A model generated the notes under the pieces. The model searched no databases, was not told the origin of the DNA, and saw only the letters and a program-made list of their open reading frames with translations. Below, in pieces: positions 28,734 to 37,280 of a stretch of 64,000 nt of DNA. The stretch is from positions 1 to 64,000 of the forward strand of contig CANNDD010000001.1 of assembly GCA_947503285.1 (NCBI GenBank), in the 5' to 3' direction. Every line of letters starts with the position of its first letter. The first letter of the stretch is position 1. Source of the stretch: an uncultured Croceitalea sp. Lineage in GTDB: Bacteria; Bacteroidota; Bacteroidia; Flavobacteriales; Flavobacteriaceae. A program made the position numbers and the translations under genes.

Positions 28734-30500
28734 ATGATTGACTCGTTTGAAACAACACAAAATATTACGATAAAACAAAATCAGAATCCTGTCGAGAATA
28801 GATTGAATCGATTGTTGGACGAAAAAGACTTATCGATATATCGGTTTAGCCTACATCATGAAACGGAATTCATTCCAAAACCCATCATTTTAGAATGGAA
28901 GTTTCCTGCAGTTGGTGTACTGGGAGTTTGGAAGCCTACGGCGGATTTTTCAAAAAGGATTGAAGCTGACTGGGAGTTGGGGAATCACGAGTCGCGAATT
29001 TCCATAGATGCCCCGGTATTGGCCCTTTTTCGTGCAAATGATGAAAACGGACTCTGTTTTTCTTGCTCCAACGCCATCAATAGGATTGAGATGAGTGCTA
29101 AATACCGAGAAGAGGACAACAACTTCTATTGCCAAGTGATCCTATTTACCGAATGCAAATATCCCATCAGGGATTTTAGTATTGATATTCGAATAGATTC
29201 TAGAAAAATGCCATTTTTTGAAGCGCTGAGACAAACTTCTACTTGGTGGGAATCTTATGACTCCCTTAAACCCGCTTATGTTCCCAACATCACAAAACAA
29301 CCCTTATACTCGACTTGGTATCAATTTCATCAAGACTTAGACGAGCAACTTTTACTCAAAGAATGCAGTATTGCCAAAAAAATGGGGTTTGAAGCGATTA
29401 TCATTGATGATGGCTGGCAGACAAAAGATAATAATAGGGGGTACGACTATACCGGTGATTGGCGACCAGAACACTTTGAGGACTTTGGTCGGTTAGTACG
29501 AAACATACAGGATATAGGGCTGAAAGTGGGCGTTTGGTATTCGGTACCCTTCTGTGGCACCAAATCAGAGGCCTACAAAAGGTTCAAAGGGAAATTTCTT
29601 ACCGAAAACCATCGTTGGGCACCGGTCTTTGACCCCAGATTCCCAGAAGTTAGGGAGTACTTGGTCAATACCTACCTGCAAGCAGCTAGGGATTGGAACT
29701 TAGATGGTTTTAAATTGGATTTTATTGATGATTTTAAGAGTTATCCTGAAACAAGTTTTGATCTCAGTGATGGCAAAGACTTGCTCTCGATAAATGCAGC
29801 TGTCGACATACTATTGACCGAAGTACATGCCGAGCTTCAAAAAATCAATCCGGAAATCTTCATTGAATTTCGGCAAAAATACACCGGCCCGGCAATGCGC
29901 AAATATGGTAATATGTTACGGGCCTTTGATTGCCCCGGTGATTATACCATGAATAGGGTACGTATTGCCGACATCAAAATGTTAGCAGGCAATACAGCAG
30001 TACATGCCGATATGGTCAAATGGAACTTTGATGAAACCGTTGAGGCCGCCGCCCTTCACTATATCAATACGTTTTTTGGGGTACCCCAAATCTCCGTAAT
30101 GTTATCAGAGGCCCAAACGGCCCATTTGAACATGATAACATTTTACACCAAGTACTGGAGGGAAAATTCAGAAATACTCTTGCAAGGGGAGTTTTCACCA
30201 AAACTTCCGTTAGAGAACTATCCTGTACAAAGTGCGACCAAAGACGACAAAATCATTTTTGGATTACACTCAGACCAGATCATATCGCTTCAGTCTACTA
30301 TGGATGCCATTGATGTGTTGAATGCCAAATCAAGTGAAAAGGTATTGGTGGACGCAACTTCCGATTTTGGCAAATATGACTATACAATTTATGATTGTAA
30401 GGGGAACACCATAGCCAAAGACACGATAAAGGTCAATCATGGCATCAACCTATTCCATGTGCCCGCAAGTGGGTTATTGCAACTACAACGAATAGCATAG
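28734..30500 (+). CDS. GH36-type alpha-galactosidase, cytoplasmic
   Basis: Glycoside hydrolase of the GH36/clan D type, 588 residues, releasing terminal alpha-linked galactose. An N-terminal beta-domain (to about residue 180) precedes a TIM barrel. DDGW (225-228) and KLDF (327-330) place the nucleophile at Asp329. The acid/base lies in the later strand, with Asp399, Asp403 and Asp413 as candidates; I cannot choose by eye. No signal peptide is present, so cleavage should be cytoplasmic. It sits before galK and galT, consistent with feeding galactose into the Leloir pathway. Confidence 0.9.
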   Translation: MIDSFETTQNITIKQNQNPVENRLNRLLDEKDLSIYRFSLHHETEFIPKPIILEWKFPAVGVLGVWKPTADFSKRIEADWELGNHESRISIDAPVLALFRANDENGLCFSCSNAINRIEMSAKYREEDNNFYCQVILFTECKYPIRDFSIDIRIDSRKMPFFEALRQTSTWWESYDSLKPAYVPNITKQPLYSTWYQFHQDLDEQLLLKECSIAKKMGFEAIIIDDGWQTKDNNRGYDYTGDWRPEHFEDFGRLVRNIQDIGLKVGVWYSVPFCGTKSEAYKRFKGKFLTENHRWAPVFDPRFPEVREYLVNTYLQAARDWNLDGFKLDFIDDFKSYPETSFDLSDGKDLLSINAAVDILLTEVHAELQKINPEIFIEFRQKYTGPAMRKYGNMLRAFDCPGDYTMNRVRIADIKMLAGNTAVHADMVKWNFDETVEAAALHYINTFFGVPQISVMLSEAQTAHLNMITFYTKYWRENSEILLQGEFSPKLPLENYPVQSATKDDKIIFGLHSDQIISLQSTMDAIDVLNAKSSEKVLVDATSDFGKYDYTIYDCKGNTIAKDTIKVNHGINLFHVPASGLLQLQRIA

Positions 30501-30586
30501 CTGATATGAATACTGCAATTAATATTGTTGCTATCAAAGTCCATTCTAGGGCATTTCTTTTAATCAAATTTAAAAGGGGCTAAAAG

Positions 30587-31711
30587 ATGACGACCAAAAA
30601 TGAGATCATTATCAAGTCACCGGGAAGGATAAATTTGATTGGAGAACATATCGATTACAACGATGGGTTCGTTTTACCGGCAGCAATAGACAAATGTATT
30701 TTGCTGCGGTTGACCATTAATGGGCATTCTAACCGCTGTACCGTGAAGAGTGAGGGGTTTACCAGTGTGCTGATCGCTGATTTAAATAATCTCGCGAAGG
30801 GTACGGAAGGTTGGCATAACTACGTGCTCGGCGTTATTGGTGAACTACAAAAATTGACCGATAAACTCTCTGGCTTCGATTGTACCATACGCAGCACCGT
30901 TCCGGTCGGTTCGGGTGTAAGTTCATCAGCAGCATTGGCCTGTGGTCTAGCCTTTGGTTTGAACGAACTTTTTAAATTGGGCCTTACCAAATGGGACTTG
31001 ATAAAAATAGGGCAGCGAACAGAACACGATTATGTCGGAACCAAGTGTGGAATCATGGACCAATTTGCCAATATCATGGGCAAAGAGGGGCATTTCATGC
31101 TTCTGGATTGCAGGTCCCTAGAGTTCCAATATGTCGCAACGGAACTGGGGGATTATCGTATGCTTTTGTTAAATACCAATGTGTCGCACAACTTGTCTGA
31201 CGGGGAATACAATATTCGAAGGGAACAATGTGAAAAAGGATTGGATATTTTGGTAAAGCGCTTCAATATTGACAGAACCTTCAGAAAGGTAACTTCAGAA
31301 ATGCTTTTGAGCATCAAGACCGAACTTGGCCCAGTACTTTTCAATCGATGCGCTTACGTTATTGAAGAAATCAAAAGGGTGCAAAAAGCCGCAAGGGAAC
31401 TCAAAAATGGCAATCTTGAAAGCGTTGGGATGCTGATGTACGAATCCCATGAAGGACTTGCTAAAAAATATGAGGTAAGTTGTGATGAACTTGACTTTTT
31501 GGTTGAAATATCAAAAAATGAACCTGAGCTATTGGGGTCTCGAATGATGGGAGGTGGTTTTGGTGGTTGTACCCTGAACCTCATCCACAAAGATGCAATT
31601 GATGGCTTTGTAAAAAAAGCTGCCCAATCATACAAAAAAAGCTTTAATATCAATTTAACCCACTTTCAGACCCAACCTAGTGAAGGAACGGCAATGATAT
31701 CCAACTTTTGA
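30587..31711 (+). CDS. galK: Galactokinase
   Basis: GHMP kinase phosphorylating galactose at C1 with ATP. The galactokinase signature GRINLIGEHIDY is at residues 13-24, the ATP-binding VPVGSGVSSSAA at 105-116, the catalytic Asp158 in CGIMDQFA, and the third GHMP motif MGGGFGGCT near the C-terminus. 374 residues is standard. It follows the GH36 gene by 86 bp and its stop overlaps or nearly touches the galT start (TTGA). Confidence 0.97.
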   Translation: MTTKNEIIIKSPGRINLIGEHIDYNDGFVLPAAIDKCILLRLTINGHSNRCTVKSEGFTSVLIADLNNLAKGTEGWHNYVLGVIGELQKLTDKLSGFDCTIRSTVPVGSGVSSSAALACGLAFGLNELFKLGLTKWDLIKIGQRTEHDYVGTKCGIMDQFANIMGKEGHFMLLDCRSLEFQYVATELGDYRMLLLNTNVSHNLSDGEYNIRREQCEKGLDILVKRFNIDRTFRKVTSEMLLSIKTELGPVLFNRCAYVIEEIKRVQKAARELKNGNLESVGMLMYESHEGLAKKYEVSCDELDFLVEISKNEPELLGSRMMGGGFGGCTLNLIHKDAIDGFVKKAAQSYKKSFNINLTHFQTQPSEGTAMISNF

Positions 31712-32748
31712 GTAAAATGGAACTAGGCGAACGACCCCATAGAAGATTTAATATCCTGACCGGAGAGTGGATTTTGGTTTCCCCACATAGAACCAAGAGA
31801 CCATGGCAAGGTAAAACGGAAAACGAGGTTGTTTTGAAACAATCGACCTATGACGAAAAATGCTATCTCTGCCCCGGGAATACCCGTGCAGGTGGTGCAA
31901 TCAACGAAAACTATACGGATACCTATTCTTTTGTCAATGATTTTGGGGCCATTTTACCGGATGGCACTAAAACCACGCATAAAAATGGCCTATTGATCAG
32001 CGAAACGGAATCGGGTATCTGTAAGGTCATTTGTTTTTCACCGAACCACAGCCTGACCTTACCCCTTATGAAAGTAGCGGATATTGCTAAAGTAGTCAAG
32101 CTCTGGAAAAAAGAGTACGAAGAATTGGGAGCCTTTGAGGAAATCAACCATATACAGATTTTTGAGAACAAAGGTGAGGTAATGGGCTGTAGCAATCCGC
32201 ATCCGCATGGCCAGATTTGGGCGCAATCAACTATTCCAGAAGAACCAAGAAAAAAGGGAATTCAGCAAAAAATATATTTTGAAGAGCAGGGCCTAAGTCT
32301 TTTACAGGCTTATTTGACCCAAGAGCTAAAAGCCAAAGAGCGTATCGTCTATGAAAATGATGATTTTGTGGCCTTGGTACCATTTTGGGCCACTTGGCCT
32401 TATGAAACCATGATAATCCCCAGAAAACACTACCAACATATTGGTCAGCTAAGCAAAGTTGAAGAGACCTCATTCGCAGAGGCTATCAAAGTTCTAACGA
32501 CCAAATATGATAACCTATTTGAGGTTTCTTTCCCCTATTCAGCAGGCATCCATCAATCCCCTACCGATGGACTGGAACATAAAGAGTGGCATTTTCACAT
32601 GTCTTTCTATCCCCCACTCTTACGTTCCGCAACCGTAAAAAAATTTATGGTCGGGTACGAGATGTTTGCTAACCCCCAACGCGATATCACCGCAGAGCAG
32701 GCTGCCAAAATACTGAAAGCCCTTTCAACTAAGCATTATCTCGGTTGA
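31708..32748 (+). CDS. galT: Galactose-1-phosphate uridylyltransferase
   Basis: Converts galactose-1-phosphate and UDP-glucose to UDP-galactose and glucose-1-phosphate. The active-site HPH triad is at residues 165-167 in HPHGQIWAQ (second His is the nucleophile). CYLCPGN (52-58) supplies the first zinc ligands, and EWHFHMSFYPP is the C-terminal metal site. The start may be TTG at 31708, overlapping the galK stop, or ATG at 31717; numbering here uses the TTG. Length (346 or 343) is normal. galE and galM are not in the window. Confidence 0.96.
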   Translation: MSKMELGERPHRRFNILTGEWILVSPHRTKRPWQGKTENEVVLKQSTYDEKCYLCPGNTRAGGAINENYTDTYSFVNDFGAILPDGTKTTHKNGLLISETESGICKVICFSPNHSLTLPLMKVADIAKVVKLWKKEYEELGAFEEINHIQIFENKGEVMGCSNPHPHGQIWAQSTIPEEPRKKGIQQKIYFEEQGLSLLQAYLTQELKAKERIVYENDDFVALVPFWATWPYETMIIPRKHYQHIGQLSKVEETSFAEAIKVLTTKYDNLFEVSFPYSAGIHQSPTDGLEHKEWHFHMSFYPPLLRSATVKKFMVGYEMFANPQRDITAEQAAKILKALSTKHYLG

Positions 32749-33012
32749 AGTCAGTACTAACAAAAACAATTTAGGTGCTTTTAATAATATCTAAGTATAA
32801 TGCCCTTACAGCGATTGATTATTTAAAATTTTTGAAGGTACCTCAGGTCTTTTCGATAGGTAACATCAAAAAAACAGCAATGGCTTCCCAAAAAATGTTC
32901 GCAATCACAAAAGGTATTACCAAAAAAAAGAACCACGAGGCATAAAAGTTTTTTAGCATATTCTTTATATAAAAGTGTATTTTCAATCTAAAATTCAACA
33001 GTAAGGACCATC

Positions 33013-33480
33013 ATGACAACATTTGTTAAAAACCCGATTAAAACCCTATCACTAATCCATCTCGTGATGGTTGCCGGTCCACTTTTGGTCGGTACCATAC
33101 TTTACCTCAATACCAATATCAAAATGGATGGAAGCATAGGCGATGATATTTTCGTGTACGTTTTCCCCTTGATGGCATTGGTCGGCATTTTTTCGAGCAA
33201 GTATATCTACAATATCTTATTGAACAATTTAAAAAAGAATGACGACCTGCAGCAGAAATTGGTAGGTTATCAAACAGCTTCATTTGTAAAATGGGGATTG
33301 CTAGAAGGACCTGCCTTATTGAACATCATGTGGTTCAGCACCAATGGAAACTTGTTGTTCTTGACCGTCGGCGGTACACTGCTTGTCTTTCTTTTTGTAC
33401 AACGCCCCACGAAATCCAAAATAGAAAATGAACTCGAATTGAAAGGAGAACACAAAAGGGCTTTTGATAAGCTCAACTAA
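33013..33480 (+). CDS. Hypothetical membrane protein
   Basis: A 155-residue protein with four hydrophobic segments (roughly residues 10-30, 43-60, 88-108 and 112-130). A charged cytoplasmic tail follows (SKIENELELKGEHKRAFDKLN). No family could be named. The 264-bp gap before it, after galT, is AT-rich and shows no clear promoter box. The next gene starts 13 bp after its stop, so the two may be co-transcribed. Confidence 0.75.
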   Translation: MTTFVKNPIKTLSLIHLVMVAGPLLVGTILYLNTNIKMDGSIGDDIFVYVFPLMALVGIFSSKYIYNILLNNLKKNDDLQQKLVGYQTASFVKWGLLEGPALLNIMWFSTNGNLLFLTVGGTLLVFLFVQRPTKSKIENELELKGEHKRAFDKLN

Positions 33481-33493
33481 ACCATTTCTATTT

Positions 33494-34078
33494 ATGTTAA
33501 GGAAATTCAGCTGTATTATTGTTATTCTAGTCTTTTGTTCACAAGCATGGGCGCAAAATGGATTTTTTCGTCAATTGGCCGATTCCGCACTTACATTGAC
33601 CGAAGACAAGGTGACTTACGATCCAGCCTATTTTTCAATCGGCTACCCCAATGGTGATGTCCCCAAAAACAAAGGCGTATGTACCGATGTAGTCATACGC
33701 GCCTACCGAAAGGTGAATATTGATTTACAGAAAGAAGTCCATGAAGATATGATGGGCAATTTTGATCTGTATCCAAAAATATGGGGTCTGCGGCGCACGG
33801 ATAAAAACATAGATCACAGGCGCGTACCCAATTTAATGACTTTTTTTGAACGCTTTGGCACTACCCTGCCCATCAGCCAAAAAGCCCAAGATTACAGGGC
33901 AGGTGATATCGTATGTTGGAGCTTGGGCGGAGGGCTCACCCATATCGGTTTGGTTTCCAAACTAAGAAACCGTCAAGGAACAAGACCCCTTATCATTCAT
34001 AATATTGGTGGCGGCCAGGTACTGCAAGACTGCCTTTTTGACTATAAGATCATAGGGCACTACCGCTATGAACCCTAA
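33494..34078 (+). CDS. DUF1287 family secreted protein
   Basis: A 194-residue protein with a Sec signal peptide (cleavage probably after AWAQ near residue 18). The mature part matches DUF1287, a group related to NlpC/P60-type papain-fold proteins. GVCTDVVIRAYRKVNIDLQ carries a Cys in the nucleophile position, and GDIVCWSLGGGLTHIGLVS carries the His. LIIHNIGGG is also characteristic. A peptidase or amidase activity acting on the cell wall is possible but unproven. ATG 33494 is chosen because it begins the signal peptide; the frame is open ten codons further upstream. Confidence 0.88.
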   Translation: MLRKFSCIIVILVFCSQAWAQNGFFRQLADSALTLTEDKVTYDPAYFSIGYPNGDVPKNKGVCTDVVIRAYRKVNIDLQKEVHEDMMGNFDLYPKIWGLRRTDKNIDHRRVPNLMTFFERFGTTLPISQKAQDYRAGDIVCWSLGGGLTHIGLVSKLRNRQGTRPLIIHNIGGGQVLQDCLFDYKIIGHYRYEP

Positions 34079-34169
34079 TTTAAGCATCTAATGTTTGCTT
34101 ACAGCCCTTTGACCGCGCTTAAGAGGCCAACCCGAACGCTATAAAACACTCAACAAATCCATAAAAATT

Positions 34170-34198
34170 TTGGGAACTCAAAATCTTTTCTATATTTG
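34170..34198 (+). promoter_or_regulatory. Promoter of the ABC transporter operon
   Basis: TATATTTG (34191-34198) matches the -7 consensus, with TTG at 34170-34172 as -33 and 18 bp between them. Transcription would start near 34204, inside the palindrome at 34200-34223. Confidence 0.75.
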
Positions 34199-34199
34199 C

Positions 34200-34223
34200 A
34201 GTGTACTAGTTATCTAATACACT
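34200..34223 (+). promoter_or_regulatory. Candidate operator for the YtrA-type GntR repressor
   Basis: Inverted repeat AGTGTA-N12-TACACT placed directly on the expected transcription start and 4 bp before the first ATG. YtrA-type repressors bind such spaced palindromes at the promoter of their own ABC operon. The matching regulator gene is the third gene of this operon. Confidence 0.65.
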
Positions 34224-34227
34224 AGAT

Positions 34228-35067
34228 ATGATATCGATAAAAAGCTTGTATTATCACTATCCGAAGAGCAGCATGGTACTGAACGATATCTCAGCCAATT
34301 TTGAACGGGGTAATATTTATGGGCTATTTGGTAAAAATGGCGAAGGCAAGAGTACGCTGCTCAAAATCATGTCGGGGCTACTATATGCAAAATCTGGCGA
34401 ATATACCGTTGACCATAAAAGCGGGCTGCACAGAAACGCTCGCACGCTACAACGGTTGTTCTTGGTGCCCGAAGATTTTGAATTGTCCGCGGTGACCATA
34501 GCAACCTATCAGAAAATAAACGGTCGGTTCTATCCCAACTTTTCAAAAAAGCAATTTTACGATTTGATAGCGGAATTTAAATTAGCACCTCAACATCATA
34601 TTGCCAGACTCTCTTTTGGTCAAAAGAAAAAGGTATTGATAGCCTTTGGTATCGCTACTAACACGCCGATTTTGCTTATGGACGAACCGACAAACGGGCT
34701 CGATATTCCATCCAAAAGTCAATTTCGTAAAATTATGGCCAGCATTGCCGACGAAAACAAGTGCATCATAATTTCAACGCATCAGGTACGCGACCTTCAT
34801 AGTCTCATCAACCATATACTTGTGCTTGATGAGGCCAAAGTTGTTTTTGATGCATCTTTAGCCAAGGTTTCAACCGAATTCTGGTTTGGCAAACCAAAAA
34901 GCACCGAAGATTCCATAATATATACCGAAGCCGGTTTTGGTGGTAAGAGCATTTTACCACGTGGTAATAAAGAAGAGACGGAAGTAGACCTTGAACTGCT
35001 TTTCAGTGCAGTTCTGACGCAAAATACGGTAATCAATACTATACTAAAAACTAACGATCATGACTAA
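34228..35067 (+). CDS. ABC transporter ATP-binding protein
   Basis: A 279-residue ATPase subunit. Walker A GKNGEGKS is at residues 35-42, the signature loop reads LSFGQ, and Walker B is LLMDEPTNGLD, followed by the switch His in ISTHQ. It belongs to the YtrB-like branch that pairs with small GntR repressors. It overlaps the permease gene by 8 bp. The substrate is unknown; related systems are linked to cell envelope stress or antimicrobial peptides. Confidence 0.93.
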   Translation: MISIKSLYYHYPKSSMVLNDISANFERGNIYGLFGKNGEGKSTLLKIMSGLLYAKSGEYTVDHKSGLHRNARTLQRLFLVPEDFELSAVTIATYQKINGRFYPNFSKKQFYDLIAEFKLAPQHHIARLSFGQKKKVLIAFGIATNTPILLMDEPTNGLDIPSKSQFRKIMASIADENKCIIISTHQVRDLHSLINHILVLDEAKVVFDASLAKVSTEFWFGKPKSTEDSIIYTEAGFGGKSILPRGNKEETEVDLELLFSAVLTQNTVINTILKTNDHD

Positions 35068-35812
35068 AGGTTTCGATATACATCGTGTCATCAATCACAT
35101 CAAAAGAGATGTGGTATTGGTCAAAAGTACCATTGGCACGACCTTGTTGGTTTCAGCAGGATTGCTCTTTATGCTCTGCGTTCTTGCACAATTATGGGAT
35201 AAAAAACTGGACAGCGATGAATTCATGGGGGCGTTTAGTCTTATCTATTTTATTTCTGGTTCGGTGCTGAGCTTTTCATTTTTTCGGGAAGCCCATCATG
35301 CCAAGGCGAATTCGTTATATTTCACCTTGCCCATTTCTTCATTTGAGCGTATCAGTGCTGTATGGTTGGCTACTGCAGTATTGCACACCTTTGTATTTTC
35401 AATTATGGGTATTCTTGTTGGGTGCATGTCCATCTTTTTTGGCAGTCTATTCTTTGGGGCTGATTTCACCCTATCTGCGCTGTTTTCAATGGGATATTGG
35501 CAAGCGGTTGCAGTGTACCTGACCATACAGCCAGTTTCCCTTTTTGGTGCCCTTACATTTAAAAGTAACCGTATCGGCAAAACTTTACTGTTCATCGTTT
35601 TGACCGTTTTAGGTTTTGCCCTATTTAATATAATGACCTATGGTCTTCTCAACTACGGATATGATGTTTTTGACGGAGGCCCTTTACGAAATCAGGCTAT
35701 GGAAAAAACCGAAAGCGATTTATCAATTCTAGGAAAATCATTGTTTGTGATTATCTCAGGACCTATTCTATTGATAGTAACCTATTTTAAGCTGGTGGAA
35801 AGGGAAGTATAA
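35060..35812 (+). CDS. ABC transporter permease
   Basis: A 250-residue integral membrane protein with six hydrophobic segments and little else conserved. The length and pattern fit ABC-2-type permeases. It overlaps the ATPase gene by 8 bp and precedes the GntR gene by 3 bp, so it is assigned as partner subunit mostly by position. A fairly long loop (DVFDGGPLRNQAMEKTESDL) lies before the last segment. Confidence 0.85.
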   Translation: MTKGFDIHRVINHIKRDVVLVKSTIGTTLLVSAGLLFMLCVLAQLWDKKLDSDEFMGAFSLIYFISGSVLSFSFFREAHHAKANSLYFTLPISSFERISAVWLATAVLHTFVFSIMGILVGCMSIFFGSLFFGADFTLSALFSMGYWQAVAVYLTIQPVSLFGALTFKSNRIGKTLLFIVLTVLGFALFNIMTYGLLNYGYDVFDGGPLRNQAMEKTESDLSILGKSLFVIISGPILLIVTYFKLVEREV

Positions 35813-35815
35813 CGA

Positions 35816-36178
35816 ATGGATTTTGACAATAGCAAACCTATTTACCTACAGATTGTGGATTTCTTCTACGAGAACATTCTGGTGCGCAGATGGCAAGATG
35901 AAGAGCGGATTCCATCCGTACGTGAAGTAGCGGTTATGGTAGAGGTAAATCCGAATACCGCCATTCGAGCCTTTAACCATTTGCAAGAGTTGGAAGTCAT
36001 CTACAACAAAAGGGGTATTGGTTATTTTGTCTCAAAAGATGGTTATGCGAAAGTACTTGACATTAAAAGAAACGAATTCAAAGAACAAACACTGCCCGAT
36101 GTTTTTAAACAAATGCGTTTGCTCGATGTCACCTTTGAAGAAGTAAAAAACCTATATGACCAACATGAAAAAGAGTAA
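35816..36178 (+). CDS. YtrA-type GntR transcriptional repressor
   Basis: A 120-residue protein with only the winged-helix DNA-binding domain (residues about 8-75; EERIPSVREVAVMVEVNPNTAIRAFNHL) and a short helical tail for dimerisation. This is the YtrA subfamily, whose members repress the ABC operon that contains them. It probably binds the palindrome at 34200-34223. The ligand is unknown. Confidence 0.92.
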   Translation: MDFDNSKPIYLQIVDFFYENILVRRWQDEERIPSVREVAVMVEVNPNTAIRAFNHLQELEVIYNKRGIGYFVSKDGYAKVLDIKRNEFKEQTLPDVFKQMRLLDVTFEEVKNLYDQHEKE

Positions 36179-36713
36179 TAGCATACTTATTGTTGCCTTC
36201 GCAGTTTTGGCACTGTTCTTTTTGGCCTTTCAACTTACCTTTCATACATATGTAAAAAAAGGAGAGGCAAGTGGAATCGGCACATATGTTTCTATAGAGC
36301 GCTCATTAACATCGTTCACTAAACTAAAGGTGAGAGATGAGATCATGGTACATTATACACAAGACATACTGACACAGCTAAAAGTTGAAGCCCCCAAACA
36401 CCTTTTGGATTCCCTAAAAACAAACGTAGAAAATAACGAACTGACCATAACAATCGGTGAGGCTCGCGTTGGCAATGACTCTATACTTCTATATATCAAC
36501 AACCATCAGCTTAAGACCCTAGAGATAGGTACGGAGGCTTATTTTGAAAGTATGGATACCCTTTTAGGTAAAGCCCTGCAATTGACCGTACAAGACAAAG
36601 GCATCGCAAAACTGAACCTCTCGTACGACAGCATTCATTGTAGAATAGCCCCAGATTCAGAAGTAGTATTTAAAGGAACCCTAAAAAATATCGATTTTTC
36701 AAACTTGGAGTAA
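36165..36713 (+). CDS. Membrane-anchored protein, DUF2807-like
   Basis: A protein of about 182 residues with one N-terminal hydrophobic segment (residues about 7-25) and an extracytoplasmic part of beta character. The repeating short strands (FTKLKVRDEIMVHYTQ, LKVEAPKHLLDSLKT, NNELTITIG, LKTLEIGTEAYFES) resemble the GIN/DUF2807 beta-solenoid found in putative head domains of adhesins. The ATG at 36165 is preferred; 36156 is also possible. Both overlap the GntR gene, so translation is coupled to the ABC operon. Confidence 0.72.
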   Translation: MKKSNSILIVAFAVLALFFLAFQLTFHTYVKKGEASGIGTYVSIERSLTSFTKLKVRDEIMVHYTQDILTQLKVEAPKHLLDSLKTNVENNELTITIGEARVGNDSILLYINNHQLKTLEIGTEAYFESMDTLLGKALQLTVQDKGIAKLNLSYDSIHCRIAPDSEVVFKGTLKNIDFSNLE

Positions 36714-36739
36714 TTATTTATCAATCAATCATCAATTCA

Positions 36740-36763
36740 CCGCCCTGACCAAGGTTGGGGCGG
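36740..36763 (+). promoter_or_regulatory. Strong intergenic hairpin inside the operon
   Basis: CCGCCCTGACC (36740-36750) pairs with GGTTGGGGCGG (36753-36763) with two G-U pairs and a small loop. No T run follows, so it is more likely an RNA processing or stability element than a terminator. It lies between the DUF2807-like gene and the next membrane protein gene. Confidence 0.55.
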
Positions 36764-36764
36764 C

Positions 36765-36795
36765 ATCAATCAAAAAACGAACAATCATGAATTCA
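36765..36795 (+). repeat. Repeated gene leader, copy 1
   Basis: ATCAATCAAAAAACGAACAA, then TCATGAATTCA, spanning the start codon at 36787. Nearly the same 28-31 bp recur at 37251-37280 and 37973-38003, each ending at the start of the next gene. Confidence 0.85.
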
Positions 36796-37233
36796 GAACA
36801 ATCAGGGGTTATGCCCCAATCTTTCTATGACCTCAAGGGTGTGCCCAAATGGCGTTGGTACCTGATGAAAACCTTTTATGCTTTTGTGTTTTTAGTATTC
36901 GGATATCAGATGTGGTCATCAATTATTACTGAAACCGAACTTTTAGATCCCCTGGAAGCAGTCGCTTACAGTTTTTGGGCAGCTTATGCTACATTGATGG
37001 GGTTTGGTATTCGCTATCCCCTTAAGATGATACCCCTGCTTTTGTTGCAACTGTTTTACAAAACCCTGTGGTTGATTATTGCATATTTACCGCTAAAAGC
37101 AGCAGGCAGCCTCAACGATACCGCCCTTGAACTCTATAATGCCAATGGCATGGGAGCATTATTGGATATCATAGTTATCCCTTGGGGCTATGTGTACCGC
37201 AACTATATAAAAACACTTTTTAAGCTTTCGTAA
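36787..37233 (+). CDS. Hypothetical membrane protein
   Basis: A 148-residue protein with about three hydrophobic segments (residues about 28-46, 58-78 and 80-100) and a further one near the C-terminus. It has no family name I recognise. It begins in the first copy of the shared leader and shares its first codons (MNS) with the DUF2306 protein two genes on. It is probably part of the ABC/GntR transcript. Confidence 0.75.
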   Translation: MNSEQSGVMPQSFYDLKGVPKWRWYLMKTFYAFVFLVFGYQMWSSIITETELLDPLEAVAYSFWAAYATLMGFGIRYPLKMIPLLLLQLFYKTLWLIIAYLPLKAAGSLNDTALELYNANGMGALLDIIVIPWGYVYRNYIKTLFKLS

Positions 37234-37250
37234 CCAATACCATTACGTAT

Positions 37251-37280
37251 TAATCAAAAAACGAACAATTATGGATTCAA
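37251..37280 (+). repeat. Repeated gene leader, copy 2
   Basis: TAATCAAAAAACGAACAATT followed by ATGGATTCAA. It differs from copies 1 and 3 mainly by ATTATGG instead of ATCATGA. The start codon is at 37271. Confidence 0.85.
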
